A stretch of 64,000 nucleotides of DNA, taken from Actinomycetes bacterium (GTDB lineage Bacteria; Actinomycetota; Acidimicrobiia; Acidimicrobiales; Ilumatobacteraceae). The stretch covers positions 78,391 to 142,390 of the forward strand of contig JANXUF010000119.1 in the NCBI GenBank assembly GCA_025356335.1, written 5' to 3'. The translations under genes were made by a program, and so were the position numbers. The notes under the pieces were generated by a model. That model was not told the DNA's origin and made no database searches. It saw nothing but the letters and a program-made list of their open reading frames with translations. This document shows positions 7,641-16,479 of the stretch, one piece after another; the first letter of the stretch is position 1; each line of letters starts with the position of its first letter.

Positions 7641-7716
7641 TGGTCGGGAAAGGGGGACTCGAACCCCCGACCTCCTGCTCCCAAAGCAGGTGCGCTACCA
7701 ACTGCGCTACTTCCCG
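7641..7716 (-). tRNA. tRNA-Pro (UGG), CCA encoded
   Basis: On the minus strand the acceptor CGGGAAG pairs with TTTCCCG, the D stem is GCGC/GCGC, and the anticodon stem CCTGC/GCAGG encloses a loop with UGG. The T arm is GGGGG-TTCGAGT-CCCCC and the discriminator is A. CCA is encoded at 7643-7641. The 3' end faces the defence-type block, the usual orientation when an island has integrated into a tRNA gene. I found no second copy of the tRNA 3' end within the window. Confidence 0.93.
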
Positions 7717-7932
7717 GACTGGCGGGTTAAGGCTAGCGGCTCTGGCGATCGGTCGTCACTCGCTGATGGCGACCAGATCGTCGGGATGGTGGTCACGTGG
7801 ATTCCGTGGTGACGGAATCGGGGTGACCGCGCGTCGGAGAATCGGCGAACGGGAACGCAACGGACAAGATGCGGGTGCGTCCGGACCGCCGCAGTCATCA
7901 CGGGATTCCAACGGTCGAGCGGTCGGGGCGGC

Positions 7933-9099
7933 TCAGCGGGCGAGGCGTTCGACGCTCGTCAGCAGGCGTTGCACGTCGTCGTCTTCGATGTAGCGGACGA
8001 CGCCTGCTCGCACGACACCGCCGTTGTCGGCCAATCCGAGCTGGCCCACGGCCTCGACGGCATAGGAATGCCCTGCCCACGTCGCGATTTTGTCGGCGGC
8101 AAGTGCTGACGAGACCTCATCGGTCGTCCGTCCATCGATCGTGAATCCGACGGTGGGCACACGGCCGTCGAGTGTCGGCGGGCCCCACACCTTGACACCC
8201 TCGATCGACTGCAGGCCACTGAGCAACGGCGCGAACACCTCACGCTCGTCTGCGGTGATGCGCTCCATTCCCTCCTCCAACAGGAAACGTGCTGCGGCAT
8301 CGATGGCGGCGATCCCTTCGAGATTCGGGGTGCCGGACTCGAAACGGCGGGGTCCGGTATCTGCGGCCGGGCGGACCTTGGCGATCGGCAGCGAGTTCAT
8401 CAGTTCGGGGTCGACGTACAGCACCCCGGCGTGAGGCCCGTACCACTTGTACGGCGACGTGACCAGTGCGTCCGGTGCCAGTGCCGAGATGTCGATCGTG
8501 CGGTGCGGCGCGAGGTGGACAGCGTCGACGTAGACGCGTGCGCCGGCGGCGTGGGCGGCAGCGATGATCGCCGCCAGATCCGTCGCCGTGCCGAGCAGGT
8601 TGGAGGCACCTGTCACCGCGACCCACTTCGTCCGCTCGTCGATCAGCTCGATCACCGATTGCGGATCCAATGCGCCCGTCTCGGAGTCGAACGGGGCAAG
8701 GACGTGTTCTGCTCCAGAGCGCTCGCAGGCGATGCGCCACGGCGAGACGTTGGCGTCGTGGTCGAGCCGGGTTCCGACGACGCGGTCACCGGGCTGCAAG
8801 GTCACTCCGACCGCCCTGGTGAAGGCCAGCGTCATCGTCGTCATATTGGCACCGAAACTGAGCCCCTGTGGGTTCGCTCCGAGCAGTTGCCCAACCGTCT
8901 GTCGAGTCCGTTCCAGCAGCGCGTCGGAGGCGTCGGCGGCTGCGAACGAGCCGCCGCAGTTGGCATTGTCGCCACCGGATGCCCATTCGCTCATCGCCTG
9001 GATGGCGACATCGACCATCTGCGTTCCAGCGGGGCCGTCGAATCGCGCCCATCCGTCTCGAACGCCTGGGAAACGATGTCGCAATGAACGAACGGTCAT
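7933..9099 (-). CDS. Cysteine desulfurase-like PLP enzyme (class V aminotransferase fold)
   Basis: A 388-residue fold-type I PLP enzyme. The PLP-contacting Asp192 and His195 occur in VDAVH, and the Schiff-base lysine Lys218 in SPYKWYGPHAG. That SPYKWYGP segment marks the SufS-like subgroup often annotated as cysteine desulfurase-like (VC1184 type) rather than housekeeping IscS/SufS. The actual substrate is unknown. I chose ATG 9099 because the conserved N-terminus (RHRFPG) follows directly; the upstream extension is unrelated low-complexity sequence. It is divergent from the GNAT gene at 9208. The sufB gene in this window is about 50 kb away, so no operon link exists. Confidence 0.85.
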   Translation of the reverse strand: MTVRSLRHRFPGVRDGWARFDGPAGTQMVDVAIQAMSEWASGGDNANCGGSFAAADASDALLERTRQTVGQLLGANPQGLSFGANMTTMTLAFTRAVGVTLQPGDRVVGTRLDHDANVSPWRIACERSGAEHVLAPFDSETGALDPQSVIELIDERTKWVAVTGASNLLGTATDLAAIIAAAHAAGARVYVDAVHLAPHRTIDISALAPDALVTSPYKWYGPHAGVLYVDPELMNSLPIAKVRPAADTGPRRFESGTPNLEGIAAIDAAARFLLEEGMERITADEREVFAPLLSGLQSIEGVKVWGPPTLDGRVPTVGFTIDGRTTDEVSSALAADKIATWAGHSYAVEAVGQLGLADNGGVVRAGVVRYIEDDDVQRLLTSVERLAR

Positions 9100-9207
9100 C
9101 TCCCGAGTGTGCCACGATGACTGCGTGCGAGGACACACCGACATCGGACCCGGCCACATTGGCACCGCCGGCGGATGATACCGAGTCAGCACGCGCCGAA
9201 CCGGCGG

Positions 9208-9771
9208 ATGGAGGAGCGACTCGTCGGCGAACGGATCGTGCTACGGCGCAGCCACGTCGGCGACGCCGAATCGTGGGGGGAAGCGATCACTGCCAGCATC
9301 GAACACCTCCGGCCGCACATGCCGTGGATCGTCGAGGAACCGAAGTCGGTCGAGGATCGACGAGCGCTGCTGGCGGAATGGGAACAGGCGTGGGAACCCG
9401 GCCGAGGCTACAACTTCATGATCTTCCTCATCGGCGACGAGCAGACGGTGATCGGAGGCTGCGGGCTGTATCCCCGTGGCGCGCCGTCATCGTTGGAGAT
9501 CGGCTATTGGGTGCATGCCGATCACGCCGGCAAGGGCATCGCCACCGAAGCGGCGCGCATGCTGACGACTGCGGCCTTCACGCTCGAGCGCATCTCGTCG
9601 GTCACGCTGCATCACGACCGGGCGAACCTCAAGAGTGGTCGCGTTCCGGAGAAGCTCGGTTTCCGCAAGGGCCGCGGCAGGCGTGACCACGTCAGCGCAC
9701 CTGGCGACGAAGGCGTCGACGTCGCCTGGTACGTCAAGCGCAATCAGTGGCCGGCGGCAAGACCGGCGTAG
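9208..9771 (+). CDS. GNAT-family N-acetyltransferase (RimJ/RimL-like)
   Basis: A 187-residue acetyltransferase. It has an N-terminal beta strand ERIVLRR, a central IGYWVHADHAGKG with the acetyl-CoA pyrophosphate loop (H-x-G-K-G-I-A), and ALxxERI-type helices. The C-terminal segment LHHDRANLKSGRVPEKLGF matches the RimJ/RimL pattern in which Asn-x-x-S contacts CoA. The substrate is probably a protein N-terminus or small amine and is not predictable. An in-frame ATG at 9175 would add 11 residues. The 3' end overlaps the convergent serine hydrolase gene by 28 bp. Confidence 0.85.
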   Translation: MEERLVGERIVLRRSHVGDAESWGEAITASIEHLRPHMPWIVEEPKSVEDRRALLAEWEQAWEPGRGYNFMIFLIGDEQTVIGGCGLYPRGAPSSLEIGYWVHADHAGKGIATEAARMLTTAAFTLERISSVTLHHDRANLKSGRVPEKLGFRKGRGRRDHVSAPGDEGVDVAWYVKRNQWPAARPA

Positions 9772-10898
9772 GCGGCGAACACGAGCGAAGCACCACGGAT
9801 GTCACCCGTCGTTCCCTCTCCCATCTTGTTCATCGCATAGGAGACGACCATCTTCTGGTCGACGTCGACGACATGGATCGATCCGCCCCATCCGCCCCAG
9901 AAACATGCCCGAGCTGACGGGCTCAACGGCGCGGTGTCGGAGACCAACCCGTAGCCGATCCCGAAGCGGATCGGCTGTCCGAGCACCAGATCAGTGGTGT
10001 GGGACTGCTCTTCGAAGATGCGGTCGACCATCTTTTCGGACAGCAGTCTGACGCCGCGGGTCTCGCCGCCACCGGCGACGACGGACTGCACCATGGCAAC
10101 CGATCGGGCGTTGCCCGTTCCGCCGGCTGCGGGGATTTCGGCTCGTCGCCACGGCTCGGTCCACGAGGCGGCAGCGTCGAGTAGCGGGTTCGTGAGTGTA
10201 CGCATGGCGATGCTGTTCGGGTCCATCGCCGCCATCTGCGCAGCGAGCGGCGGGGGAGGGATGACGAGGGCGACGCGGCCATCGTGCTCCGGACCGGTCC
10301 CGATGTGGAAGTCGGCATCGAGCGGCTTGGCGACCTCACGGGCGAAGAACGAGCCGAGCGTCTCGCCGGTCACGCGCCGCACGATCTCGCCGAGCAGATA
10401 TCCCTGGGTGACGGCGTGGTAGCCGGAAGCGGTTCCGGGTTCCCACCACGGTGCCTGCGCGGCGAGCCTCGACGTGGCCAGGTCCCAGTCGTACAGGTCT
10501 TCAGGTGCCATCGGCTCCTGCCAGCCTGAAAGCCCGGCGTTGTGGCTCATCACGTGTCGCACGAGCACGCCCGCTTTGCCGTTGGCGGCGAATTCCGGCC
10601 AGTAGGTCGCGACGGGGGCATCGAGGTCGAGCTCCCCGCGGTCGGCGAGCATCAGCACACACAGTGCCGTCTGCGTCTTCGTCGTCGAGTAGACGTTGAT
10701 GATCGTGTCGCGTTCCCACGGCACGTCCTTGGCACCAGAGGCCATGTCCGTCGTGCCACCCCACAGGTCGACGACGAGTTCGCCGCCGATCGTGACGGCG
10801 ACGCTTGCACCGACGTCGAGTCCGCTCGTCAGACTGGATTCGAAGGTCGATCGCAACTGCTCGAATCGATCGTCGCAGGTTCCTTGGATCTCGGTCAT
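9744..10898 (-). CDS. Beta-lactamase-fold serine hydrolase (esterase EstB/class C-like)
   Basis: A 384-residue penicillin-binding-protein-like hydrolase. The active-site tetrad S-T-T-K (Ser71, Lys74 from this start) is followed by a YHAVTQGY element at the second catalytic tyrosine and GGWGGS near the third motif. These proteins usually act as esterases or D-aminopeptidases rather than antibiotic-resistance enzymes. No signal peptide is evident, suggesting a cytoplasmic enzyme. ATG 10898 is preferred because AGGGG lies 8 nt before it; a GTG at 10907 is the alternative. The 3' end overlaps the GNAT gene on the other strand. Confidence 0.85.
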   Translation of the reverse strand: MTEIQGTCDDRFEQLRSTFESSLTSGLDVGASVAVTIGGELVVDLWGGTTDMASGAKDVPWERDTIINVYSTTKTQTALCVLMLADRGELDLDAPVATYWPEFAANGKAGVLVRHVMSHNAGLSGWQEPMAPEDLYDWDLATSRLAAQAPWWEPGTASGYHAVTQGYLLGEIVRRVTGETLGSFFAREVAKPLDADFHIGTGPEHDGRVALVIPPPPLAAQMAAMDPNSIAMRTLTNPLLDAAASWTEPWRRAEIPAAGGTGNARSVAMVQSVVAGGGETRGVRLLSEKMVDRIFEEQSHTTDLVLGQPIRFGIGYGLVSDTAPLSPSARACFWGGWGGSIHVVDVDQKMVVSYAMNKMGEGTTGDIRGASLVFAAYAGLAAGH

Positions 10899-10999
10899 TG
10901 CACGCACCCCTATGGCGTTGAGAACTGATGGAGCGGACCGTAGACGACGGAGTGATCCGGCGACAACGCAGCGGAGCGGGTCGTGTCGTTGTAGCCGGG

Positions 11000-11920
11000 T
11001 CAGGCGCGACCGGCGAGGTAGCCGGGGACGTCGACGAGCGGCGGACGCTCTTCGACGAAGACATCGACCACCGTTCCATCGGCGGTGATCAGCGGCGGAA
11101 CACTGACGTCATTCGAATCCTCGAGGCCGATGCGCCGCAGCACGACGGCGAGGATCTCCGCAGCCTGCTCCGACAGTTCAGCGAGCGATCGGTGGCGGTG
11201 GGCGCGGATGCCGAGGTCGACCTGGGCGATGCGCTCGGTGCCGACGAGACGCAGCGTGTCGATGAGCAAGCCGGTCTCGACGCCATACCCCTGGACGAAG
11301 GGCAGACGCTCGAGCAGGGACCGTCTGGCGGCGCACTCTCCGCCGAGCGGCTGGCGGATCGTCGCCAAACTCGGGAAGAACCGTGACAGCAGTGGTCGAG
11401 CCGCCAATTCGGTCGTCCGCCCACCTCCGTCTCCGCGGGTGTCGAGCGGCCGTTCGTAGAAGCCTTTGACGAGGTCGATCGAATCGTCCAGCAGCAGCGG
11501 GGTGACCATTCGGATGATGTAGTTCGGTGTGAAGCTCGTGAGATCGGTGTCGCACCAGACGATGATGTCGCCGCTGCTCTCGGCGACGGACTTCCACAGC
11601 ACGTTCCCCTTGCCGCGACCCGGTCCGGTCGCCGGCAAAACGTCGCCGACGCGCACGACACGCGCACCGTTTCGGCGGGCGGCGGTGGCGGTGGTGTCCG
11701 TCGAACCGTCGTCGAAGACGATCAGTTCGTCGACGAGACAACCGGTGCCGCTGTTCATCAGGCGGGTGACGATCTGCGCGCAGATCGGGCCGACCGTCGC
11801 CACCTCGTTGCGTGCCGGCAGGCAGACGGAAATGGTCCGTCCGCGCTTGTATCCGACGAGTTCGGCGACACCGAGCTGGGTCGGGGGGAGCACGCGTACG
11901 GGCGTGGGGCGGGCAGTCAC
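11000..11920 (-). CDS. gpgS: Glucosyl-3-phosphoglycerate synthase
   Basis: A 306-residue GT81-type retaining glycosyltransferase. It transfers glucose from an NDP-glucose donor to 3-phosphoglycerate, the first step toward glucosylglycerate and, in mycobacteria, methylglucose lipopolysaccharide. Visible features are the nucleotide-binding start SVCLPARNE, DDGSTD, the metal-binding DTD in WCDTDLTS, the acceptor-side GRTTELAARPLL and the GYGVETG motif. GTG 11920 is chosen because the longer open frame upstream would run into the divergent gene at 11979. The neighbouring DHPS-like gene recalls the mycobacterial folP2-gpgS pair (there Rv1207-Rv1208), which supports the assignment. Confidence 0.9.
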   Translation of the reverse strand: MTARPTPVRVLPPTQLGVAELVGYKRGRTISVCLPARNEVATVGPICAQIVTRLMNSGTGCLVDELIVFDDGSTDTTATAARRNGARVVRVGDVLPATGPGRGKGNVLWKSVAESSGDIIVWCDTDLTSFTPNYIIRMVTPLLLDDSIDLVKGFYERPLDTRGDGGGRTTELAARPLLSRFFPSLATIRQPLGGECAARRSLLERLPFVQGYGVETGLLIDTLRLVGTERIAQVDLGIRAHRHRSLAELSEQAAEILAVVLRRIGLEDSNDVSVPPLITADGTVVDVFVEERPPLVDVPGYLAGRA

Positions 11921-11978
11921 GACGGAATCCTCGGGCCGCACGCTATGGGGGTTTGGGCGTCGATACGCTCCCACACTC

Positions 11979-12734
11979 GTGAAACTGTTCGGCGTACTCA
12001 ACGCATCATTGGACTCGCTGAACGACGACTCGATCGTCCGCAACGCCGGCGATGCGCACCGGCGGGCGACGCAGATGATGGTCGAAGGCGTCTACGGTTT
12101 CGACCTCGGTGGTCAGGGCTCGACGTTCCAGGCCAGGGAGAAGGACGCAGACGACGAGTGGTCGACACTCGCACCGATCATTCCCGTGCTTGTCGATTCG
12201 GGCCTGCCGTTCAGCGTCGACACGTGGCGGCCGAGCGTCGCCAGACGAGCGCTCGAAGCCGGTGCCACCTGGATGAACGCGGCAGATGGTCTGCAGGAAC
12301 CCGGCATGTTCGAAGTCGCCGCCGAGTTCGGATGTCCGGTCGTGCTGCCGTTCCTGTCGGGCCCAAACCCGCTGCAGATGTCGAAGGTCACAGCGACCGA
12401 TCCGGTCGAGGTGCTGGTCGAATTCTTCACCGAGATGCTGGCTCGCGCAGACGGTTTCGGAGTCCGCCAGAACATGGTGCTCGACCCTGGCACCGGCTTT
12501 GCGCCGCACGACTGGCCGTGGGCACAGCGCTACGAGTACCAGAAGCTCGTCTACACGCAACTCGACCGGCTCCGAGTCTTCGGCCTGCCGCTGTACATCG
12601 CCCTGCCGTGGAAGGAAACGGTGCAGCACGACGAGTTGCTGGACATCGTCATCCGCGCCGAACCGGAATACGGCAGAGCCCACTACCCAGCCAAGGTCAA
12701 CGCCATGGCGACAGCGATCGCCAGAACGCTGTAG
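11979..12734 (+). CDS. Dihydropteroate synthase-like protein (FolP2-type, divergent)
   Basis: A 251-residue TIM-barrel protein of the pterin-binding superfamily. FGVLNASLDSLND corresponds to the ILNxTPDSF signature, DLGGQGS to DIGGEST, SVDTW to the conserved SVDT, and LDPGTGF to the D-x-G-x-GF loop. The catalytic lysine region reads ALPWKE instead of SRK, and the terminal RVHDV motif of true synthases is missing, so folate-synthase activity is doubtful. In mycobacteria the non-canonical paralogue FolP2 sits next to gpgS, as here. The start GTG 11979 leaves 58 bp to the divergent gpgS start. A small-molecule binding or methyltransferase-like role is possible. Confidence 0.75.
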   Translation: MKLFGVLNASLDSLNDDSIVRNAGDAHRRATQMMVEGVYGFDLGGQGSTFQAREKDADDEWSTLAPIIPVLVDSGLPFSVDTWRPSVARRALEAGATWMNAADGLQEPGMFEVAAEFGCPVVLPFLSGPNPLQMSKVTATDPVEVLVEFFTEMLARADGFGVRQNMVLDPGTGFAPHDWPWAQRYEYQKLVYTQLDRLRVFGLPLYIALPWKETVQHDELLDIVIRAEPEYGRAHYPAKVNAMATAIARTL

Positions 12735-12813
12735 ATCGCCTCGATTCGCCGAACAGGCCGGCCGATTGCCGAGCGGAGCACGCCGGCCGATCGACTCGCC
12801 GGCATCGATGTCG

Positions 12814-13674
12814 CTACAGTTCGAGGTCCTCGACACGCTGTACGCCGCCGGCCGGTAGCCGCTGATCCCAGTCGGTCGGCACGCGGTTCGGGGCGATGTC
12901 GGCGAGCGGGGCGAGCACGAAGCGGCGCTCCCACATGCGTGGGTGGGGGATCGTCAGTTCCTCGCTGTCGATACTGACATCGCCGTACAGCAGTACGTCG
13001 ACATCCAACGTCCGTGGGCCCCATCGCACGAGGCGCTCGCGGCCGGCAGCCAGCTCCGTACCACGGCAGACGGCAAGCAGTTGATAGGGGTCGAGCCGGG
13101 TCTCCAGCTCTGCGACCATGTTGAGGTAACGGCCCTGCTCGCCGGGACCACCGACGGGATCCGTCTCGTAGACGCCCGAAATCGCCCGCACTCCCGGCAG
13201 CGCGAGGATCGCCGAACGCAGCGTCGCCCGCCGGTCGCCGAGGTTGGAACCAAGGGCGACATACGACGTCGTCAGTGGACGCTCGAAGCGCAGGAGGTCA
13301 GGTTTGCGGCGGTATGCACGGACCGCCGAGGAGGCGATGTCATACGGGACGGGTGGGCGCAACTTGCGGACATGTACCTCGACTGCGTCCACCCGGCTGA
13401 TCGCCAACACCTCCTCGGCGATGCGCGTGGCGACACGTTCGAGCAGTTGATGATTCTCGCGCTCGACGATGCGTACTGCCGTGGCGATCGGCACGCCGTA
13501 GTCGATCGTGTCGCTGAGATCGTCCGATGCGCCAGCAGCGCGGCCGTCGAATTCGATGACGAGGTCGATCTCGAACGGTTGCGGTCGGATCTTCTCCTCT
13601 GGTAGGACGCCGATCAAACCGACGGCGCGGATCGCCTTCAGTTCGATGCGGTCAACATGTGGAGCAATCGACAT
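12814..13674 (-). CDS. folBK: Bifunctional dihydroneopterin aldolase / HPPK (FolB-FolK fusion)
   Basis: A 286-residue fusion of two consecutive folate-biosynthesis enzymes. Residues about 1-120 are FolB (RIELKAIRAVGLIGVLPEE, DTIDYG), which converts dihydroneopterin to 6-hydroxymethyl-dihydropterin plus glycolaldehyde. Residues about 133-286 are FolK (YVALGSNLGDR, ETDPVGG, RWGPRTLDVDVLLYG), which pyrophosphorylates that product with ATP. The order matches the pathway. The ATG at 13674 is only 14 bp from the divergent oxidoreductase start, so both promoters must overlap coding DNA or the transcripts are leaderless. The pathway step after HPPK would need a true FolP, not obviously present here. 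Confidence 0.92.
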   Translation of the reverse strand: MSIAPHVDRIELKAIRAVGLIGVLPEEKIRPQPFEIDLVIEFDGRAAGASDDLSDTIDYGVPIATAVRIVERENHQLLERVATRIAEEVLAISRVDAVEVHVRKLRPPVPYDIASSAVRAYRRKPDLLRFERPLTTSYVALGSNLGDRRATLRSAILALPGVRAISGVYETDPVGGPGEQGRYLNMVAELETRLDPYQLLAVCRGTELAAGRERLVRWGPRTLDVDVLLYGDVSIDSEELTIPHPRMWERRFVLAPLADIAPNRVPTDWDQRLPAGGVQRVEDLEL

Positions 13675-13688
13675 GTCATCATCGTGTC

Positions 13689-15077
13689 ATGCCGGTGACC
13701 CAATCCTCCTACAAATCGCGATCGTTGTGGCTGGACACCGTGCTCGACGACACCGAAAGCGTCCGCCCGTCACTACCTGGCCCGACGAGCGTCGACGTCG
13801 CCATCGTCGGTGCAGGTTTCACCGGTTTGTGGACGGCCTACTACCTGCTGACGAAGGATCCGTCGCTGCGGATCGCCCTGCTCGAAGCGGAGATCGCCGG
13901 GTACGGCGCAAGCGGACGCAACGGTGGCTGGTGCTCGGCGATCATGCCGGTCAGCCTCGCCGACTTCGCTGCCGGTCCCGGTGGTCGCCAGGGTGCGGTC
14001 GGGATGCAGGACGAGATGAACAAGACGGTCGACGAAGTCGGCAGGGCTGCTGCTGCGGAAGGCATCGACTGCGACTTTGCCAAAGGCGGTTACCTCCACG
14101 TCGCCAGGCATCAGGCACACGTCCAGCGGTTGCAGGCCGACATCGCCGAGGCGCGGCATTTCGGGTTCGAGGAACCTGTTTGGCTCGGACAGTCCGAGGC
14201 CCAGGAACGGATCGATGTCACGTCGATCCTCGGGGCGACGTACAACTCGAACTGTGCAGTGATCCATCCGGCCAAACTCGTGCGTGGTCTCGCCGACGTC
14301 GTCGAAGCCAAGGGCGCGACGATCTACGAACGGACCCGGGTCCGTTCGATCGCCAAGGGTGCAGTGCACACGGAACACGGCACCGTGCGTGCCGATGTCG
14401 TCGTTCGGGCGACGGAGGGGTACACGCCGACGCTCGGCGGGGAGAAGCGGGCGATCGTGCCGATCTATTCGCTGATGATCGCCACCGAACCGCTGCCGGA
14501 CGACTTCTGGGCTGACGCCGGTCTTGCACGACGTGAGACCTTCAACGACGCCCGCAACATGATCATCTATGGTCAGCGGACCGCAGACGGCCGCTTCGCC
14601 TTCGGTGGACGCGGAGCGCTCTATCACTTCGGCTCGAAGATCGACGATGCCTACGACCGTGTGCCCAAGGTGCACGAAGCACTGCACAGGGAACTCGTCG
14701 GACTGTTCCCCAGACTCGCCGACGCCAGGATCACCCATCGTTGGGGCGGGCCGCTCGGCATCCCCCGCGACTGGCATTCGTCTGTCGGCTTCGACCGCAC
14801 CGAGGGTCTCGCCTGGGCCGGTGGCTATGTCGGCGACGGCGTCTCGACCACCAATCTCGCCGGTCGTACGCTGACCGATCTGATCACCGGCACGACCAGC
14901 CGGCTGACGCAGTTGCCGTGGGTCGACCATCATTCCCGGCGGTGGGAGGTCGAACCGCTGCGGTTCATCGGTGCCAACGCCGGGCTGTTCATCGCCCATC
15001 GTGCCGACGCCGCAGAGAGTCGAACGGGACATCCGTCACGCGGGTGGGCGTGGGCGATGGACAAACTGAAAGGATGA
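13689..15077 (+). CDS. FAD-dependent amine oxidoreductase (DAO / PuuB-like)
   Basis: A 462-residue flavoprotein of the D-amino-acid oxidase fold. It has the dinucleotide-binding start VAIVGAGFTGLWTAYYL (about residues 34-50), GYGASGRNGGW typical of gamma-glutamylputrescine oxidase and related oxidases, and a C-terminal AGGYVGDGVSTTNLAG flavin-contact segment. The substrate is probably an amino acid or polyamine derivative. ATG 13689 is chosen over an upstream frame start at 13659 because the latter overlaps the divergent folBK gene. It is followed after 5 bp by a metallo-beta-lactamase-fold hydrolase and then a DUF3105 lipoprotein, probably one transcription unit. Confidence 0.85.
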   Translation: MPVTQSSYKSRSLWLDTVLDDTESVRPSLPGPTSVDVAIVGAGFTGLWTAYYLLTKDPSLRIALLEAEIAGYGASGRNGGWCSAIMPVSLADFAAGPGGRQGAVGMQDEMNKTVDEVGRAAAAEGIDCDFAKGGYLHVARHQAHVQRLQADIAEARHFGFEEPVWLGQSEAQERIDVTSILGATYNSNCAVIHPAKLVRGLADVVEAKGATIYERTRVRSIAKGAVHTEHGTVRADVVVRATEGYTPTLGGEKRAIVPIYSLMIATEPLPDDFWADAGLARRETFNDARNMIIYGQRTADGRFAFGGRGALYHFGSKIDDAYDRVPKVHEALHRELVGLFPRLADARITHRWGGPLGIPRDWHSSVGFDRTEGLAWAGGYVGDGVSTTNLAGRTLTDLITGTTSRLTQLPWVDHHSRRWEVEPLRFIGANAGLFIAHRADAAESRTGHPSRGWAWAMDKLKG

Positions 15078-15082
15078 GGGCA

Positions 15083-15802
15083 ATGGATTCGACGAACGAG
15101 CGTCTGTACTTCCGTCAACTCCTGTCGGGTGAGGATTTCGCCACGAAGGACCCATTTGCCCATCAGATGGTCAACTTCGTCTACGTCATCGGTGATCGCT
15201 CGACGGGGGAGGCCGTGCTGGTCGACCCGGCATACGACATCGCCACCATTCTCGACGTCGTCGCCGGCGACGGGATGAACGTCGTCGGAACGCTCGCAAC
15301 GCACTACCACCAGGATCATGTCGGGGGGGCGATCTTCGGGCAGCGCATCGAGGGCCTCCGCGAACTCTTGGAGACGGTCGACGTCCCCGTGCACGTGCAG
15401 GCGGACGAGGCGGAATGGGTGACCAAGGCAACGGCGGTCGGCGGAGATCACCTCGTCAGCCATCGGAGTGGCGACGTGCTGAGCGTCGGCGGTATCGAGA
15501 TCACGATGGTGCACACTCCCGGCCACACGCCCGGCAGCCAGTGCTTTCTGGTGGACGGACGGTTGGTCGCCGGGGACACGCTGTTCCTCGACGGGTGCGG
15601 ACGCACCGACCTCCCTGGCAGCGATGTCGAGCAGATGTACGACAGCTTGCAGACGCTCGCTGCGCTGCCAGGCGAAACGATCCTCTACCCGGGCCATCGC
15701 TATTCGCCGGCACCGAGCGCGCAGATGGCCGATGTCCGCCAGTCGAACTACGTCTTCCGGCCGAGAAGCAAAGAGCAGTTCCTGACCATGTTCGGGCACT
15801 GA
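15083..15802 (+). CDS. Metallo-beta-lactamase-fold hydrolase (glyoxalase II-like)
   Basis: A 239-residue MBL-fold enzyme. It has the metal-binding motif THYHQDH, the second metal His in HTPGHTPGS, Asp in GDTLFLDGCGRTD and the C-terminal His in YPGHRY. The DGCGRTDLPG segment places it near persulfide dioxygenase/glyoxalase II-type hydrolases. The exact thioester or persulfide substrate is unknown. ATG 15083 has AAGGA 8 nt upstream, while an in-frame ATG at 15074 overlaps the preceding TGA. It follows the FAD oxidoreductase in the same direction and is probably cotranscribed. Confidence 0.85.
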   Translation: MDSTNERLYFRQLLSGEDFATKDPFAHQMVNFVYVIGDRSTGEAVLVDPAYDIATILDVVAGDGMNVVGTLATHYHQDHVGGAIFGQRIEGLRELLETVDVPVHVQADEAEWVTKATAVGGDHLVSHRSGDVLSVGGIEITMVHTPGHTPGSQCFLVDGRLVAGDTLFLDGCGRTDLPGSDVEQMYDSLQTLAALPGETILYPGHRYSPAPSAQMADVRQSNYVFRPRSKEQFLTMFGH

Positions 15803-15807
15803 CCGCC

Positions 15808-16476
15808 ATGTCTTCGGTCTCACCCCGAGTCGTTCCCCGCTCGGCACGTCGCGCCGGATGGATTGCAGCGTTGGGCTTCGTCGGCCTGCTGATGTTCACC
15901 GGGTGCACGTCGTCGACGAAGGGCGCATCGAGCACGCCGGAGAACACATCAGCGTCGGTGACGACGGCGGCGTCGGTGACCACGGCAGCGCCGGGTTCCG
16001 GCACGCCGAGTGCGACATCGAATGCCGACATCATGACCACCGTCGTCACCTTCGGCAAGCTCTCGCAGCAGCACACCACCAGCCCGGTGTCGTACCCACA
16101 GACTCCTCCGGTGGGCGGTCCGCACAGTCTGGTGTGGCAGACATGCGGCTTCTACGACAAGCAGGTCGCCAATGAGCATGCCGTGCATTCGATGGAGCAC
16201 GGCTCGGTGTGGATCGCCTATGACCCGTCGCTCCCTGTCGATCAGATCGCCTTCCTCAAGACGCTGGTCCCCGGTCAGGATCACCTGCTGATCACGCCGT
16301 ACGCCGGCCTGCCGGCTCCGATGGTCGCATCGGCATGGAGCACGCAGTTGCGGATACCCGTGTTCGATCCGGCGGCGTTGAAGGCGTTCATCGCCAAGTA
16401 CGAGCAGGGTCCGCAGACACCAGAGCCCGGGGCGACCTGCGCCGGAGGCATCGGCACACCGGTCATCGCGCCTTGA
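15808..16476 (+). CDS. DUF3105 family lipoprotein
   Basis: A 222-residue secreted lipoprotein. An arginine-rich N-terminus and hydrophobic stretch lead to the lipobox LMFTGC, then a Ser/Thr/Ala-rich linker (about 35-70). The DUF3105 domain follows, with YPQTPPVGGPH, WQTCGFY and NEHAVHSMEHGSVWIAY. The conserved His and Cys residues hint at metal or thiol chemistry, but the family has no known function. It starts 5 bp after the MBL hydrolase stop. A tandem 14-nt repeat begins 3 bp after its stop. Confidence 0.85.
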   Translation: MSSVSPRVVPRSARRAGWIAALGFVGLLMFTGCTSSTKGASSTPENTSASVTTAASVTTAAPGSGTPSATSNADIMTTVVTFGKLSQQHTTSPVSYPQTPPVGGPHSLVWQTCGFYDKQVANEHAVHSMEHGSVWIAYDPSLPVDQIAFLKTLVPGQDHLLITPYAGLPAPMVASAWSTQLRIPVFDPAALKAFIAKYEQGPQTPEPGATCAGGIGTPVIAP

Positions 16477-16479
16477 TCA

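Noticed and set aside
7640..7993. Plus-strand coding frame over the tRNA
   Set aside because: It begins in the reverse complement of tRNA-Pro, a well-known false gene pattern.
9744..10898. Antibiotic-resistance beta-lactamase
   Set aside because: The S-x-x-K fold is shared, but there is no signal peptide and the sequence fits esterase-type homologues better.
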